Shown one piece after another: positions 12,901 to 18,695 of a DNA stretch of 64,000 bases. Source of the stretch: Atriophallophorus winterbourni (Eukaryota; Platyhelminthes; Trematoda; Plagiorchiida; Microphallidae). The notes beneath the pieces are model-generated. The model was not told the origin of the DNA and ran no database searches. It saw only the letters and a program-made list of their open reading frames with translations. The stretch's first letter is position 1. Each line of letters opens with the position of its first letter. The stretch covers positions 56,432-120,431 of the forward strand of contig JACCGJ010020365.1 of the NCBI GenBank assembly GCA_013407085.1, written 5' to 3'. Position numbers and translations under genes: made by a program.

Positions 12901-13210
12901 AATGCAAATGTGCTGAACTTACACCGTTACATTTATTGCTAATCAACACAACTTTGATGCGCCAACCCCATACCATTAGTTACGTCTCCATTCTTTGTAT
13001 TACAGACCTGATGCATCTGCTATGAGGGTCAACAACCAAAGATATAACGGGAACGATAAAAATGAAATAAAGAGAGACACCGGTTGTTATAGAAGTCAAC
13101 TCACCTTCAAGGCTTTCTATCACCTCAGAAGAATAACCGCCAGTTTCAGACTCCTTTTTGAAGAAAAAAGCGATTGACTGATAAATTTCTTTCTTTTTAT
13201 CGCTGAGCAT
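717..13210 (-). CDS. SGTA: SGTA, small glutamine-rich TPR co-chaperone (5' part, six exons)
   Basis: Coding exons, in order of translation, are 13210-13105, 12704-12610, 12571-12505, 12467-12368, 6901-6797 and 971-717. All boundaries are GT-AG and all phases join correctly, giving 242 codons plus two bases before the reading leaves the window. Residues 1-67 match the N-terminal dimerisation region. Residues of about 82-183 form three tetratricopeptide repeats ([48 protein letters not shown]), and a Pro/Asn-rich stretch with NNPVMQNI follows. SGTA is a cytosolic co-chaperone that binds Hsp70/Hsp90 through its TPR domain and hands tail-anchored or mislocalised hydrophobic proteins to the BAG6/GET machinery; that is family knowledge. 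The glutamine-rich C-terminus is off the left edge. The two long introns hold RTE and SINE-like insertions. Identity rests on order and sequence of the TPRs with family-typical flanks. Confidence 0.9.
1600..1745 (-). mobile_element. RTE 3' end with (ATG)n tail
   Basis: Read on the minus strand, this matches the last 130 bases of the RTE at 11960-12077: 'ccttcccttcttcgccttt', 'atatggcatctaagcat', 'tactactggtgtaatg', and then a tandem GAT/ATG tail at 1605-1620. It is a short 3' stub in SGTA intron 5. Confidence 0.6.
2195..2330 (-). repeat. SINE-like dispersed repeat, copy
   Basis: It carries the family core 'tgtctaggcctgggcaacct', 'gcagtctctgactgtgcgg' and 'cttgtgctttca'. The same core recurs at 2885, 3640, 13420, 18925, 20930, 59260, 59815 and 63005. 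The orientation chosen puts the CATA-type tail at the 3' end. Confidence 0.65.
2735..2884 (+). repeat. SINE-like dispersed repeat, degenerate copy
   Basis: Plus-strand copy with 'cagttagagactacaagtgg', 'gggttgtccatgggtagaca' and the distal block 'catgcagctcagtatcggtg'. It lies head to tail with the next copy, and is strongly diverged. Confidence 0.5.
2885..3125 (+). repeat. SINE-like dispersed repeat, long copy
   Basis: Includes both family blocks: the core (gaaagcacaagcctgatcca, cacagtcagagactgcacgt, gttgcccatgcctagacaga) and the distal part (ttcagcacgcagctcactac, ggccaatcaatttagcacga, ending near 'aagtactgcacaaacacac'). The full unit is about 230 bp. Confidence 0.7.
3640..3832 (-). repeat. 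SINE-like dispersed repeat, long copy
   Basis: Reverse-orientation copy with the distal block ('aaattgattggccaacggta', 'gtgagctgcatgctgaaaca') followed by the core ('ggcaacctgacagtatcttc', 'cagtctctgactgtgcggcg', 'agacttgtgcttccatat'). Confidence 0.7.
4037..4939 (-). pseudogene. RTE reverse transcriptase fragment
   Basis: A 300-codon open stretch covers RT motifs from the [12 protein letters not shown] region ([11 protein letters not shown]) through the palm. The metal-binding aspartates are present in [12 protein letters not shown] and DYADD, so this piece of the active site looks intact. It is cut off at the C-terminus by a frameshift; the continuation appears in another frame at 4065-3865. 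The ATG at 4939 is incidental and not a true start. Confidence 0.85.
5486..6024 (-). mobile_element. Non-autonomous hairpin-array element, copy 1
   Basis: A 539-bp insertion inside the RTE above, flanked by the perfect 11-bp direct repeat TGTCGAGCTAC (5475-5485 and 6025-6035). Read on the minus strand it starts 'ctggttccaaaggttgtc' and ends in an A-rich tail 'caaaagtaaaagtaa'. It shares about 430 bp with the element at 13928-14591. It carries hairpin units of the form CTGCCTTGCRGG, small stem-loop, AAAGGCT (for example 5612-5650 and 5712-5760), also found once in the RTE 5' leader at 8397-8438. It encodes no recognisable protein; the 230-codon plus-strand ORF across it has no family signature. 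Confidence 0.75.
6797..6901 (-). CDS. SGTA: SGTA exon 5 (TPR2)
   Basis: 105 bases after the acceptor 'tgcctttcag' encode [20 protein letters not shown] and on through SKAYGRMG. The donor is GTAAGT at 6796. It matches the SGTA TPR2 core and its junction with TPR3. Confidence 0.9.
7208..7231. repeat. (TA)n microsatellite
   Basis: An uninterrupted run of about 12 TA units in the long SGTA intron 4. The rest of 7000-7930 shows no gene or recognisable repeat apart from A/T-rich sequence. Confidence 0.95.
7931..8205 (+). repeat. ~237-bp repeat, two partial tandem copies upstream of the RTE leader
   Basis: The first copy (7931-8010) has 'gcgttcaaatacagcatcag' and 'caccgctcaagcgcctataa'. The second (8060-8205) has 'gggttcagtaaaccgcg', 'attgaaggcattcttaaa', 'acattgaaacaaagggatta' and 'ggtcaagcgctcaacacgtt'. 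Both align with the unit at 41313-41600. The same repeat precedes the same leader at 62290-62757, so it may belong to the RTE 5' end. Confidence 0.6.
8397..8438 (+). other. Hairpin motif in RTE leader
   Basis: The core CCGCTGCCTTGTGGG ... AAAGGCTTTGG can pair GCCTT (8403-8407) with AAGGC (8429-8433). Inside it, GGCT (8416-8419) pairs with AGCC (8424-8427) around a TTTT loop. The same outer pairing with different inner stems occurs in the elements at 5486-6024 and 13928-14591. Confidence 0.45.
8455..8505 (-). repeat. SINE-like core shared with the RTE leader
   Basis: The plus strand has 'tgtctaggcatgggcgacct' and 'ggcagtatcccagcc' just before the RTE start codon. This is the core of the dispersed SINE-like family and suggests that the family and the RTE leader share ancestry. 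Confidence 0.5.
8507..9937 (+). CDS. RTE ORF, endonuclease part (ends at in-frame TAG)
   Basis: 476 codons from the first ATG (8507); a second ATG lies two codons on. Residues 1-90 are basic and Ser/Pro-rich without a domain. Residues ~95-360 are an APE-like endonuclease with the expected catalytic set: N100 (GAMNVRTL), E129 (LSETRL), Y218 (ATYAPTN), D253/N255 (AGDMNAR), D350/H351 (YSDHALV). This domain nicks the genomic target. The frame stops at TAG 9935-9937, where the related copy at 3850-6725 has a Trp-Trp pair (RESWW). It therefore looks like a simple TGG-to-TAG change rather than a true end; the same frame runs on. Confidence 0.85.
   Translation: MTMTINTKPNSIVHRPSRTINRVALPAAYSRAGKRKQATAGPTLQTVSDPSPPPSILNNSPSVNPSFRKDRAEHVGTFSVREFTDHFLKPRASAHIGAMNVRTLRQIGQQAALALTLDSLSIDVCCLSETRLYDPSIITQLTAPNLSTRYFLRCSGDSVAAISGQAGVGIVLNSRAESCLIDWIPCNSRMCAVRLATNIRPNSKSSNQRCLFIVATYAPTNTNSDDEKNAFYDDLYALLRRAKSSDIVVLAGDMNARLGRLDTSESQLGGMFGLESQRTDNGERFIQFCAQSRLFISSTSFRHKRCQITTWRSPDGSQPSAQIDHIAISARWRGCIEDCRSFRNTCIYSDHALVRCRFSLKFSGTKPSNGKRIVVEKFSLSAVQDIYRTTLSNSLPVAPCATADERWNKIAGIMRAAAITACETTQPTQKSHWISQRSIEILHQRRQIPNGPGHNTERRRVRNELKRSLKLDRERW
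9938..11776 (+). CDS. RTE ORF, reverse transcriptase part
   Basis: The same frame continues after the TAG with [20 protein letters not shown]; the first ATG-like start is at 9983, giving 597 residues. RT motifs are complete: [73 protein letters not shown], and the active-site YADD at 10937-10948. A C-terminal region typical of RTE follows ([29 protein letters not shown]). It ends at TAA 11774-11776. No frameshift is seen in 1.8 kb, so the copy is young or its decay is recent. Confidence 0.88.
   Translation, partial: LNKVEEIEIANNAGNVRKLFQLIRSTGPTKKGVSETIAEIDGTLITNKNRRLSRWAEHFEEQFSWSPPTESFPHLKQCDPWPVSVDPPNDLEIKECIESMKRFKAAGPDDIPPVLFKEGGQVLISTLGDLLREVWLSESVPPSWGESVIIPIFKKGVRSSCSNHRGISLTPIITRLLASICLRRLTSHRESQIREQQAGFRPGRGCVDHIFTLRRILELRHAYRQPTIAIFLDFKGAFDSVDRNVLFNTLLCKGVPQKYVNILRALYAHTSGCVRVYNEVSPKFHTTSGVRQGCPISPFLFNFVIDAIMELCNDGAPDFGVHIMSGVKLLDLDYADDIVLLFDSYTDAQAILNKLSSIVPAFGMRFAPSKCSVLLQDIDISNSTLLLDNQALEIVDRFTYLGSCINNSASLDDEVSARISKATVAFRNLGHLWRQKGLSLLLKGRVYKATVRAVLLYGCETWTLRKEHIQRLQVFDNRCLRSILGVSCYNRMRTDALRNKLLGNNVDIEKQINLHRLRWLGHVLRMPDNRLPKQILFATPHSDWRKSRGGQTVTWHRQLKTLTSNLSKVGAARLPGWSPRDQISQWLVTLQDMSRNRVQWRSCTKHILGVFA
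12078..12360. other. Intron sequence, nothing recognised
   Basis: Lies between the RTE tail and the SGTA exon 4 donor. A-rich, with no repeat core or ORF signature that I can support. Confidence 0.5.
12368..12467 (-). CDS. SGTA: SGTA exon 4 (TPR1)
   Basis: 100 bases encode the rest of TPR1 and the start of TPR2, [20 protein letters not shown] and the following NAVYYCNR. The donor GTATGTTT begins at 12367. The next intron (6902-12367) is 5.5 kb and contains a near-complete RTE retrotransposon. Confidence 0.88.
12505..12571 (-). CDS. SGTA: SGTA exon 3
   Basis: This 67-base exon lies between two tiny introns (12572-12609, 38 nt, and 12468-12504, 37 nt). It encodes a linker and the start of TPR1 (MAETLKNQG). 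The reading frame only stays open if both micro-introns are removed. Confidence 0.85.
12610..12704 (-). CDS. SGTA: SGTA exon 2
   Basis: Acceptor 'tttttccatag' and donor GTATGT flank 95 bases. With the one base carried from exon 1 they encode 32 codons beginning [13 protein letters not shown], the second half of the dimerisation region. It ends in phase 0. Confidence 0.85.
12705..13104 (-). other. SGTA intron 1
   Basis: A 400-nt intron with GTGAGT donor and CATAG acceptor. I see no coding or repeat content in it. Confidence 0.7.
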
Positions 13211-13219
13211 CGGATGGCG
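13105..13219 (-). CDS. SGTA: SGTA exon 1 with 9-nt leader
   Basis: The exon encodes the N-terminal 35 codons ([20 protein letters not shown] onward) plus one base. ATG is at 13210-13208 and the donor GTGAGT starts at 13104. Immediately upstream, a pyrimidine-rich 'ttgttttcag' ends at 13220, leaving only nine bases (13219-13211) before the ATG. That looks like a splice acceptor, either of a 5'-UTR intron or for a trans-spliced leader, which flatworms use. Confidence 0.85.
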
Positions 13220-13399
13220 CTGAAAACAATACCCAAAGGAGGTCCAGTGAAGAATGTAATGAAATAGGACATTTGTGGCAGATAAAGTCTAGGTGAAAAT
13301 GACTAAAATTAGTGAATCAGATAGATTGAAAAGCAGAAAAATTGAATTCGGTAGAGCTCACAATCTTAAAAATTGTCGTTGCACTGTATGGTAGGTCCA

Positions 13400-13640
13400 G
13401 CTGTATGTATATATGAAATCACCAACCTGATTCAGGAAAAGTGCCACACAGTCAAAGACTGCAGGTAGGCTAAAATATTGTCAGACTTAGACGGATATAA
13501 GAAAGGGAAAATGGTTGTGAGACTGTCTCGTTTACCGCATGCGGCTCTGAACCGGTGGCAAATCAATATAGCACATGGTTACCTGTGGAGTACAGAAGTA
13601 CTGCACGATTGTACATCCGTGAAGTGATAGTACTTTCGAG
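13400..13640 (+). repeat. SINE-like dispersed repeat, long copy
   Basis: Plus copy with 'cacacagtcaaagactgcag', 'aaatattgtcagacttagac', 'catgcggctctgaaccggtg', 'gcaaatcaatatagcacatg' and the end block 'gaagtactgcacgattgtac'. It begins with a degenerate TATG tract (gtatgtatatatga). It lies just upstream of the SGTA start, in its likely promoter or 5' leader region. Confidence 0.65.
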
Positions 13641-14800
13641 TTTTCGACAAGAAAAGGGTCTTGGTATCATCATCAAGCACGATCTCGGTTGCTCCACACA
13701 ATGCGAACGAACCGCAGCCGCAGCCACCCGCAACAATGGCTTACTTCGCCGCGCTTTCGGCGGGCTCGACCCATTTCCGTTCCCGACATTGTTAAATGTC
13801 TACATCCGTCCACACTTGGAATGCAAAGTACAGGCTTGCAGCCTTGGCTATGCAAAGATGTGTCCCTTCAAGAAAAAAAAATGCGACGTGCGACAAAGCC
13901 TCTCCGTGGTATGCACATCGTCTTATGTATTATTATTATTATTATTACACAAGTCTTTACAGACGATGTGCCAACAAGTATACCAGGAAGAGGGTACATG
14001 ATGAAAGAAAAATGTAGGTTCCATGGTTCTTGTTGAAGGCGACATACTACCGGTTGCCAAGGCCGAAGTAGGGGGTTGGCTTAGGGGACCCCACCCGGAG
14101 CCTTTGACTCAAAAGTCTACCCGCAAGGCAGCGGTTTTTTTCCTTCACGAGAGCCGGTGACCATTTTGAGGGTTCTTGCGCCTCTCTTGAAGTGCCTCGG
14201 CGATTGTTCGAGTACGCCTCTCTAGCCTTTGCACGACCAGGTGCAACCTGCAAGGCAGCAAGGATTTTTCCTCAGGGTTCACTCCCGAAGCCTTTCCCGC
14301 AATCGGGTATGCCGCAAGGCAGCGGAGGTTTGGAATAAGGGTTTTCCTTCCCTTAGATGGACTGCCCTCCCAGGCTGACGAGCTCCATCTACCCGGAGCA
14401 AACTGGTTTTGAGGCGCCAGTCATCCGCCTTCGCCCCTTCTCCTGTCAGTAGAAGCAGTTCCGCCACGTGCAGGCCAGGAGCTGGGCTTTGGTTGTCAGA
14501 GGCTGTTTGAGACGCACGCCATATGGGAGCATTTTATAGACAGTGGGAGCTCATCCCCACTGCCGCCTCCGGCTGTGACAACCTTGGAACCTATGAGGAA
14601 AGGTTAGGCAGTTTATATATTTTTATTACCTACCGTCTTTACCGCGGTGATATGTTACTTACCCACCAGATCTGGACTGGCCATTCCCATCCATGCAACT
14701 CCCTATTCGTTCCCTCTCCGAGCACTAACCTCCGAGGACATGAGCTCAAACTGTTACATAAACAGAGCAGGCCTTAATTTCGACACAGGTTTTTTCCGTG
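13640..14800 (+). mobile_element. CR1-like LINE fragment, split by an insertion
   Basis: Two pieces of the region after the RT palm align head to tail. 13640-13927 encodes LGIIIKHDLGCSTQCE, LLRRAFGGLDPFPF, LLNVYIRPHLEC and, after a frame change, RRATKPLRGMHIVL. 14596-14800 resumes with YEERLGSLYIF, YRLYRGDMLLTHQI, LRGHELKLLHKQSR. Between them the 664-bp element 13928-14591 is inserted with TATG repeated at both sides. Beyond 14800 the sequence decays; 14800-15300 holds no other signature. Confidence 0.7.
13928..14591 (-). mobile_element. Non-autonomous hairpin-array element, copy 2
   Basis: A 664-bp insertion in a CR1 fragment, flanked by TATG (13924-13927 and 14592-14595). On the minus strand it begins 'ggttccaaggttgtcac' and ends in a (TAA)n tail of about seven units (13928-13947). 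It carries three successive hairpin units on the minus strand, with cores at about 14215-14260, 14290-14330 and 14100-14145. The relation to copy 1 (5486-6024) is clear over ~430 bp; copy 2 has an extra distal part. The tail and the variable-length TSDs suggest mobilisation by a LINE. Confidence 0.7.
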
Positions 14801-15339
14801 AGTTTTCAGCCAGTGGAGCACTCCCCAGACATTTTAAGCCGTTTCTTTGTGTTCCTTCAAAGGTCTACTCGATTCGCACAAAAATGAAATCTCCCGCTCC
14901 CAAGACACGTACCACGTGAACACTATTTCCAATTTTTTAACAACTCCTGCCGCATTTTTTGTAAACTCACTAGCTTGTGGTAACGGTAAGTTTTTCTTCT
15001 GTGCTATTTGCATTTTCGTGAAAACCCCGATAACTCTTTGCCGGTTTTATTGCTCTTCCAGTTCTAAGATCGGATGTCTGAACGCAGGCGGTTTGAACTG
15101 AAACTGTTCCGAAGGATGTGGTGAGTAGCTGTGTCCTGTGTTGACGCCCTGTCTGTCCAAATGCAACAAACTTCCATTGATGGTGCAGGCTAAACGCAAA
15201 TGTGGCCCGATATAAAACTCTGGAACCTCAAATGTTCCTTTCTAAGCATTTTGGACACACCGCTCAATCTAGCCTGTGGTTTGTACAAGTTCTTATGTTG
15301 TTATACCATAACAAAATAGTGAATTATTTGACTTTTGAA

Positions 15340-16076
15340 GTTCAAGTTCAGGTCAAAGCTTCAAAGGGCTCAAGGTGAATGAAATCCAATCGCGCGCCCA
15401 CATTTCAGTTCAAGATTCAGTTCAGTTGCACAGGAACAGTAAGTGGCTAACGAGCCAATCGAACGTCCAGAATTTATTTCGGTGGAAAGCTGCAGAGAAG
15501 CAACCACCACTGCCAAAGCGTTTATTCTTATTGTGATTTGGATATCCCCGACGATCGCGATGCCAAGGGATTATCCGGGTTGTATTTAGGAAGCACCACG
15601 TAATGAATGATGCTGGAAAGATAAGAATACATTTCTCCTCACCAGTACGGTGAGAGGTCAGCCAAAGAAGAGTTGTGTATTAAACAAACAGAACTTTAGC
15701 ATTTACTTACTTACCAAACAACGATAAAAATGGTGAACAACTTAATCTTGCATAAAAATTAGGGGGATAATTCAAGAAAAAGCTTACCCCATATGCGGTC
15801 CAAACCCTGCTTAAAACTTGCGACAGAACTGCAGGATATAAGTACTTCTGGAAGCCGGTTCCAGAAATTTACCACCCTGAGGCTGAAAAAGTTTTTCCTG
15901 GAGTCTAGTCTACATCGCTCCTTAGCAAGTTTGAGTGAATGGCCCCGGGTGCCCAGCTCAGGACTTAAGGCAATGAAGTCGGTCATGCTAACGCCACTTA
16001 ACCCCTTCAAGATCTTAAAGGTTTCAATTAAGTCACCTCTCAAACGACGGCGCGTAAGTGAAAAAAGATCTACGTT
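15340..16076 (-). mobile_element. CR1-like LINE 3' end
   Basis: On the minus strand, 16090-15780 encodes the post-RT C-terminal region (RRRLRGDLIETFKILKGL, GTRGHSLKLAKERCRLD, FFSLRVVNFWNRLPE), followed by a long 3' UTR ending in a TGAACT-type tandem tail at about 15410-15425. A further TTGAAC-tailed stub may lie at 15340-15410. The LTR element at 16077 was inserted into this copy. Confidence 0.75.
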
Positions 16077-16442
16077 TGTAGCAACCTGTAATTTCACTTT
16101 CTTTTTAATTGCACTTCCATTTCCATCAATGTTAGTTTTAATCAACCATTATTCCCGAATATACTTTTTCCGCGCGCGTTCCTCATCTGCTTGATTTTCG
16201 TGGTGCTGCGTTATTTCGTGTTTGCGAATCACGACGGTTAACAGCAAAATTGACTTTCGCCACATTTTTCAGCTTCGCCAATTCTAATTGCTGATCAACG
16301 CGATACACCGGAGTTTGGAGCTAGAATATTTTTGTGTGTGTATATTTGCATTGGACGTTGAATTTTCAATTATCGTGAGTTCGTTCCTTGTCCACTTTTA
16401 CTATGACATTTTCCAGTTATATTTTTGCATTTATCCACTAAC
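16077..16442 (+). repeat. 5' LTR
   Basis: About 366 bp, starting TGTAGCAACCTG. The end is placed by alignment with the 3' LTR (…ccactaac here, …ccactaca there). A possible promoter region lies around 'aatatactttttccgcgcgc'. Confidence 0.85.
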
Positions 16443-16505
16443 TAATTGGTGAGCCCGAGCACTACATAATTGGTGAGCCCGAACACTACACAACTGGTGA
16501 GCCCG
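16436..16505 (+). promoter_or_regulatory. Triplicated LTR-end / primer-binding site
   Basis: Three tandem units of ~24 bp each contain a form of CACTACA (the LTR terminus) followed by AAYTGGTGAGCCCG. The TGG start and GC-rich continuation fit a tRNA-primed binding site; CsRn1-type elements are reported to use tRNA-Trp, but the tRNA here was not confirmed. Confidence 0.55.
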
Positions 16506-16554
16506 TATTCTATTTTTCGCTCAGAACTTCCGTTATTTTCTCAATTTTACTATA

Positions 16555-16839
16555 ATGTCGTCTGAACCTAACGAATCGCAAATGAACGTTATCAGCTGTA
16601 ACACGCCAGCATTTGACCCTGCAAACCCGCATGTCTGGTCCATCCAAATAGAAGGTATGTTTCGTTTCAGACGGATCACGAAACAAGAGGTCATGTTTTC
16701 TTTCGTACAATCACAATTACCGTCCTACATCGCGAAAGAAGTATTAGACGTTCTTGACCCCATGCCCTCCATTTCGCCTTACGACACACTGAAGGCTGCT
16801 GTACTCAAGCGTACTATGGCCTCCGACGAAGCCAGGTAA
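16555..16839 (+). pseudogene. gag, N-terminal part (before frameshift)
   Basis: 94 codons starting MSSEPNESQMNVI, with FDPANPHVWSIQIEGMFRFR, the usual opening of gag in this lineage. The frame stops at 16837-16839 just after SDEAR. The continuation (QVKQLLSGVELGDRTPSQLL) is in another frame from 16833, so a one-base indel near 16832 has broken gag. Confidence 0.8.
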
Positions 16840-18275
16840 AACAACTGCTGTCTGGTGTAGAACTAGGCGACAGAACCCCTTCACAGCTGTTACGTCACAT
16901 GCGTTCCCTGTTGGGCAACACAGAGTTAGATGATTCCGTATTACAGCAATTTAGGCTGAACTGCCTGCCACACAGCACCACCGCCATCATTGCTGTGTCG
17001 GTCGACAAAGTCTGCCTCGACACATCGGCCGAACTTGCAGATAAAATTAACGAACGCATCGACAGAACCAGCGTTAATCAAGTATTACAAGGTGGTAACT
17101 TCTCAAAGCTTGAAGCCACCGTAGCCATGCTGACTAAGGAACTTGCATCCTTACAGCTAATCATCTCTAACATGGAACGCTCCAAAACGTCTACATCTAG
17201 ACCCCGGAGTCCATCTGGAAATAGGAGCCGCTCTTGCTCACGCGATACCAACTGGTTCTGTTATTACCACCGTCGTTTCGGAAACGCTGCGCGCAATTGT
17301 CGCGTCGGGTGTAAACATCCTATCGCTGACAGCCACCGTGTTGAAAAACCACGTAGCAAGTCAGTTATGACCACGACAGTTCCTGGCAAACCCACTAGTC
17401 GCCACTTATACGTCTACGACGCATCTTCTAAGCTCAATTTTCTCGTAGACACCGGTGCCGAGGTAAGCGTTATACCGCACAGTTACGAAAAACGCGACCT
17501 CCGTCCTTCGGGCATCACCTTGCAGGCGGCTAACAATTCGAAGATCTTGACTTACGGTGAACAATTTTTAAAACTCGATCTCGGACTTCGACGTGAATTC
17601 CCTTTCGTCTTCTTGATAGCCGATGTTCAGAAGCCTATCATCGGTATCGACTTTCTGACGAAATACGGTCTCCTAGTCGATCTCCAGCACCGACGGCTAC
17701 ACGACAATACCATGTCACTAAACGTGTCCGGTAAACTATGTTCAATCACCTCACCTGGTCTTCGAATTTTCGTCAGGAACAATGCCACTTACAGCGATTT
17801 TCTGACCCTAACACACCCAGCACCATGCACGGAGCGACCCACCCACGATGTTCATCATCACATCGTCAATAAAGGGCCTCGAAATGTTGCTAAAGCTCGC
17901 AGGCTACCGCCTAAAAAGCTGAAAGCAGAAAAACGCGATTTTGGCTCCACACTGAGACAGACTGGCAAAAGGGTACTTGACAATCGCACTACCGGCGAAG
18001 CTGAGCCAGCATCCTACCGCTCAAGACCAAAGCAACACTTTCAGTTACGCAGCGGTAATAAAGACAAAGCTAGCATCGATCGCTTCAAACCCGCTTACGT
18101 TGAACGAAAGTCATCACAAGAAGCTACCACTTCGACCCCACCCACACAGCCTATGACGACCAGTGATGTTACATCCAATCGACCCTCACCCATCCTGTCT
18201 ACTCCTTCATCTCGTCAAACACGTACCGGCCGCAGAGTGAGGTTCCCCGCAAGACTGGTTGAATACATGCCATAA
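16833..18275 (+). CDS. gag C-terminus, protease, and fused integrase tail
   Basis: Open from 16833 to the stop at 18273; the first ATG is at 16899 (458 codons). Regions in order are the gag C-terminal half, and the zinc finger at 17259-17312 (CYYHRRFGNAARNCRVGC, CX2HX9CX3C rather than the common CCHC). The aspartic protease follows, with LVDTGAEVSVIP (DTGA at 17448-17459) and IIGIDFLTKYGLLVD. Next is a stub resembling the RT start (AKARRLPPKKLKAEKRDF). After about 17945-18015 the sequence switches to an integrase C-terminal piece (HFQLRSGNKD, IDRFKPAYVE) and the lineage-typical end RTGRRVRFPARLVEYMP. The junction keeps the frame open. Gag packages RNA and the protease cuts the polyprotein; enzymes for copying are absent. 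Confidence 0.85.
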   Translation, partial: QVKQLLSGVELGDRTPSQLLRHMRSLLGNTELDDSVLQQFRLNCLPHSTTAIIAVSVDKVCLDTSAELADKINERIDRTSVNQVLQGGNFSKLEATVAMLTKELASLQLIISNMERSKTSTSRPRSPSGNRSRSCSRDTNWFCYYHRRFGNAARNCRVGCKHPIADSHRVEKPRSKSVMTTTVPGKPTSRHLYVYDASSKLNFLVDTGAEVSVIPHSYEKRDLRPSGITLQAANNSKILTYGEQFLKLDLGLRREFPFVFLIADVQKPIIGIDFLTKYGLLVDLQHRRLHDNTMSLNVSGKLCSITSPGLRIFVRNNATYSDFLTLTHPAPCTERPTHDVHHHIVNKGPRNVAKARRLPPKKLKAEKRDFGSTLRQTGKRVLDNRTTGEAEPASYRSRPKQHFQLRSGNKDKASIDRFKPAYVERKSSQEATTSTPPTQPMTTSDVTSNRPSPILSTPSSRQTRTGRRVRFPARLVEYMP

Positions 18276-18326
18276 ACGATGTATCGAGCGTTCATCCGTC
18301 GACTCACGCTCTAGGGGGGGGAGTTC

Positions 18327-18695
18327 TGTAGCAACTTGTAATTTCACTTTCTTTTTAATTGTACTTCCATTTCCATCAATGTTTGTTTTAATCAAACATT
18401 ATTATTCCATAATATACTTTTTCCGCGCGCGTTCCTCTTCTGCTTGATTTTCGTGGTGCTGCGTTATTGCGTGTTTGCGAATCACGACGGTTAACAGCAA
18501 AATTGACTTTCGTCGCATTTTCAGCTTCGCCAATTGTAATTGCTGATCAAAGCGATACACCGGAGTTCGAAGCTGGAATATTTTTGTGTGTAGATATTTG
18601 CATTGGTCATTGAATTTTCACTTTTCATGAGTTCGTTCCTCGTCTATTTTTACTATAACATTTTCCTGTTATATTTTTTGCATTTATCCACTACA
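18327..18695 (+). repeat. 3' LTR
   Basis: 369 bp, TGTAGCAACTTG to CCACTACA, directly after the purine tract ctaggggggggag. The terminal five bases TGTAG/CTACA are inverted repeats, and the TSD ACGTT follows. Confidence 0.88.

Larger units (their letters stand above)
16077..18695 (+). mobile_element. Ty3-like (Kabuki/CsRn1-type) LTR retrotransposon, internally deleted
   Basis: Both LTRs are present and begin TGTAGC. The 3' LTR ends CTACA; the 5' LTR end is altered. The element is flanked by the 5-bp TSD ACGTT (16072-16076 and 18696-18700). Inside are a putative primer-binding site repeated three times, gag with a Cys-X2-His-X9-Cys-X3-Cys finger, an aspartic protease, and a few residues matching the start of RT. 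The sequence then jumps to the last part of integrase and a polypurine tract (18312-18323). Reverse transcriptase, RNase H and the catalytic integrase core are missing, so it cannot move on its own. The two LTRs differ at roughly 8% of positions by eye, so it is not recent. Confidence 0.88.

Noticed and set aside
16439..16505. Tandem 24-bp repeats as a CRISPR-like array
   Set aside because: They are contiguous copies of an LTR/primer-site junction with no spacers, in a eukaryotic LTR element.
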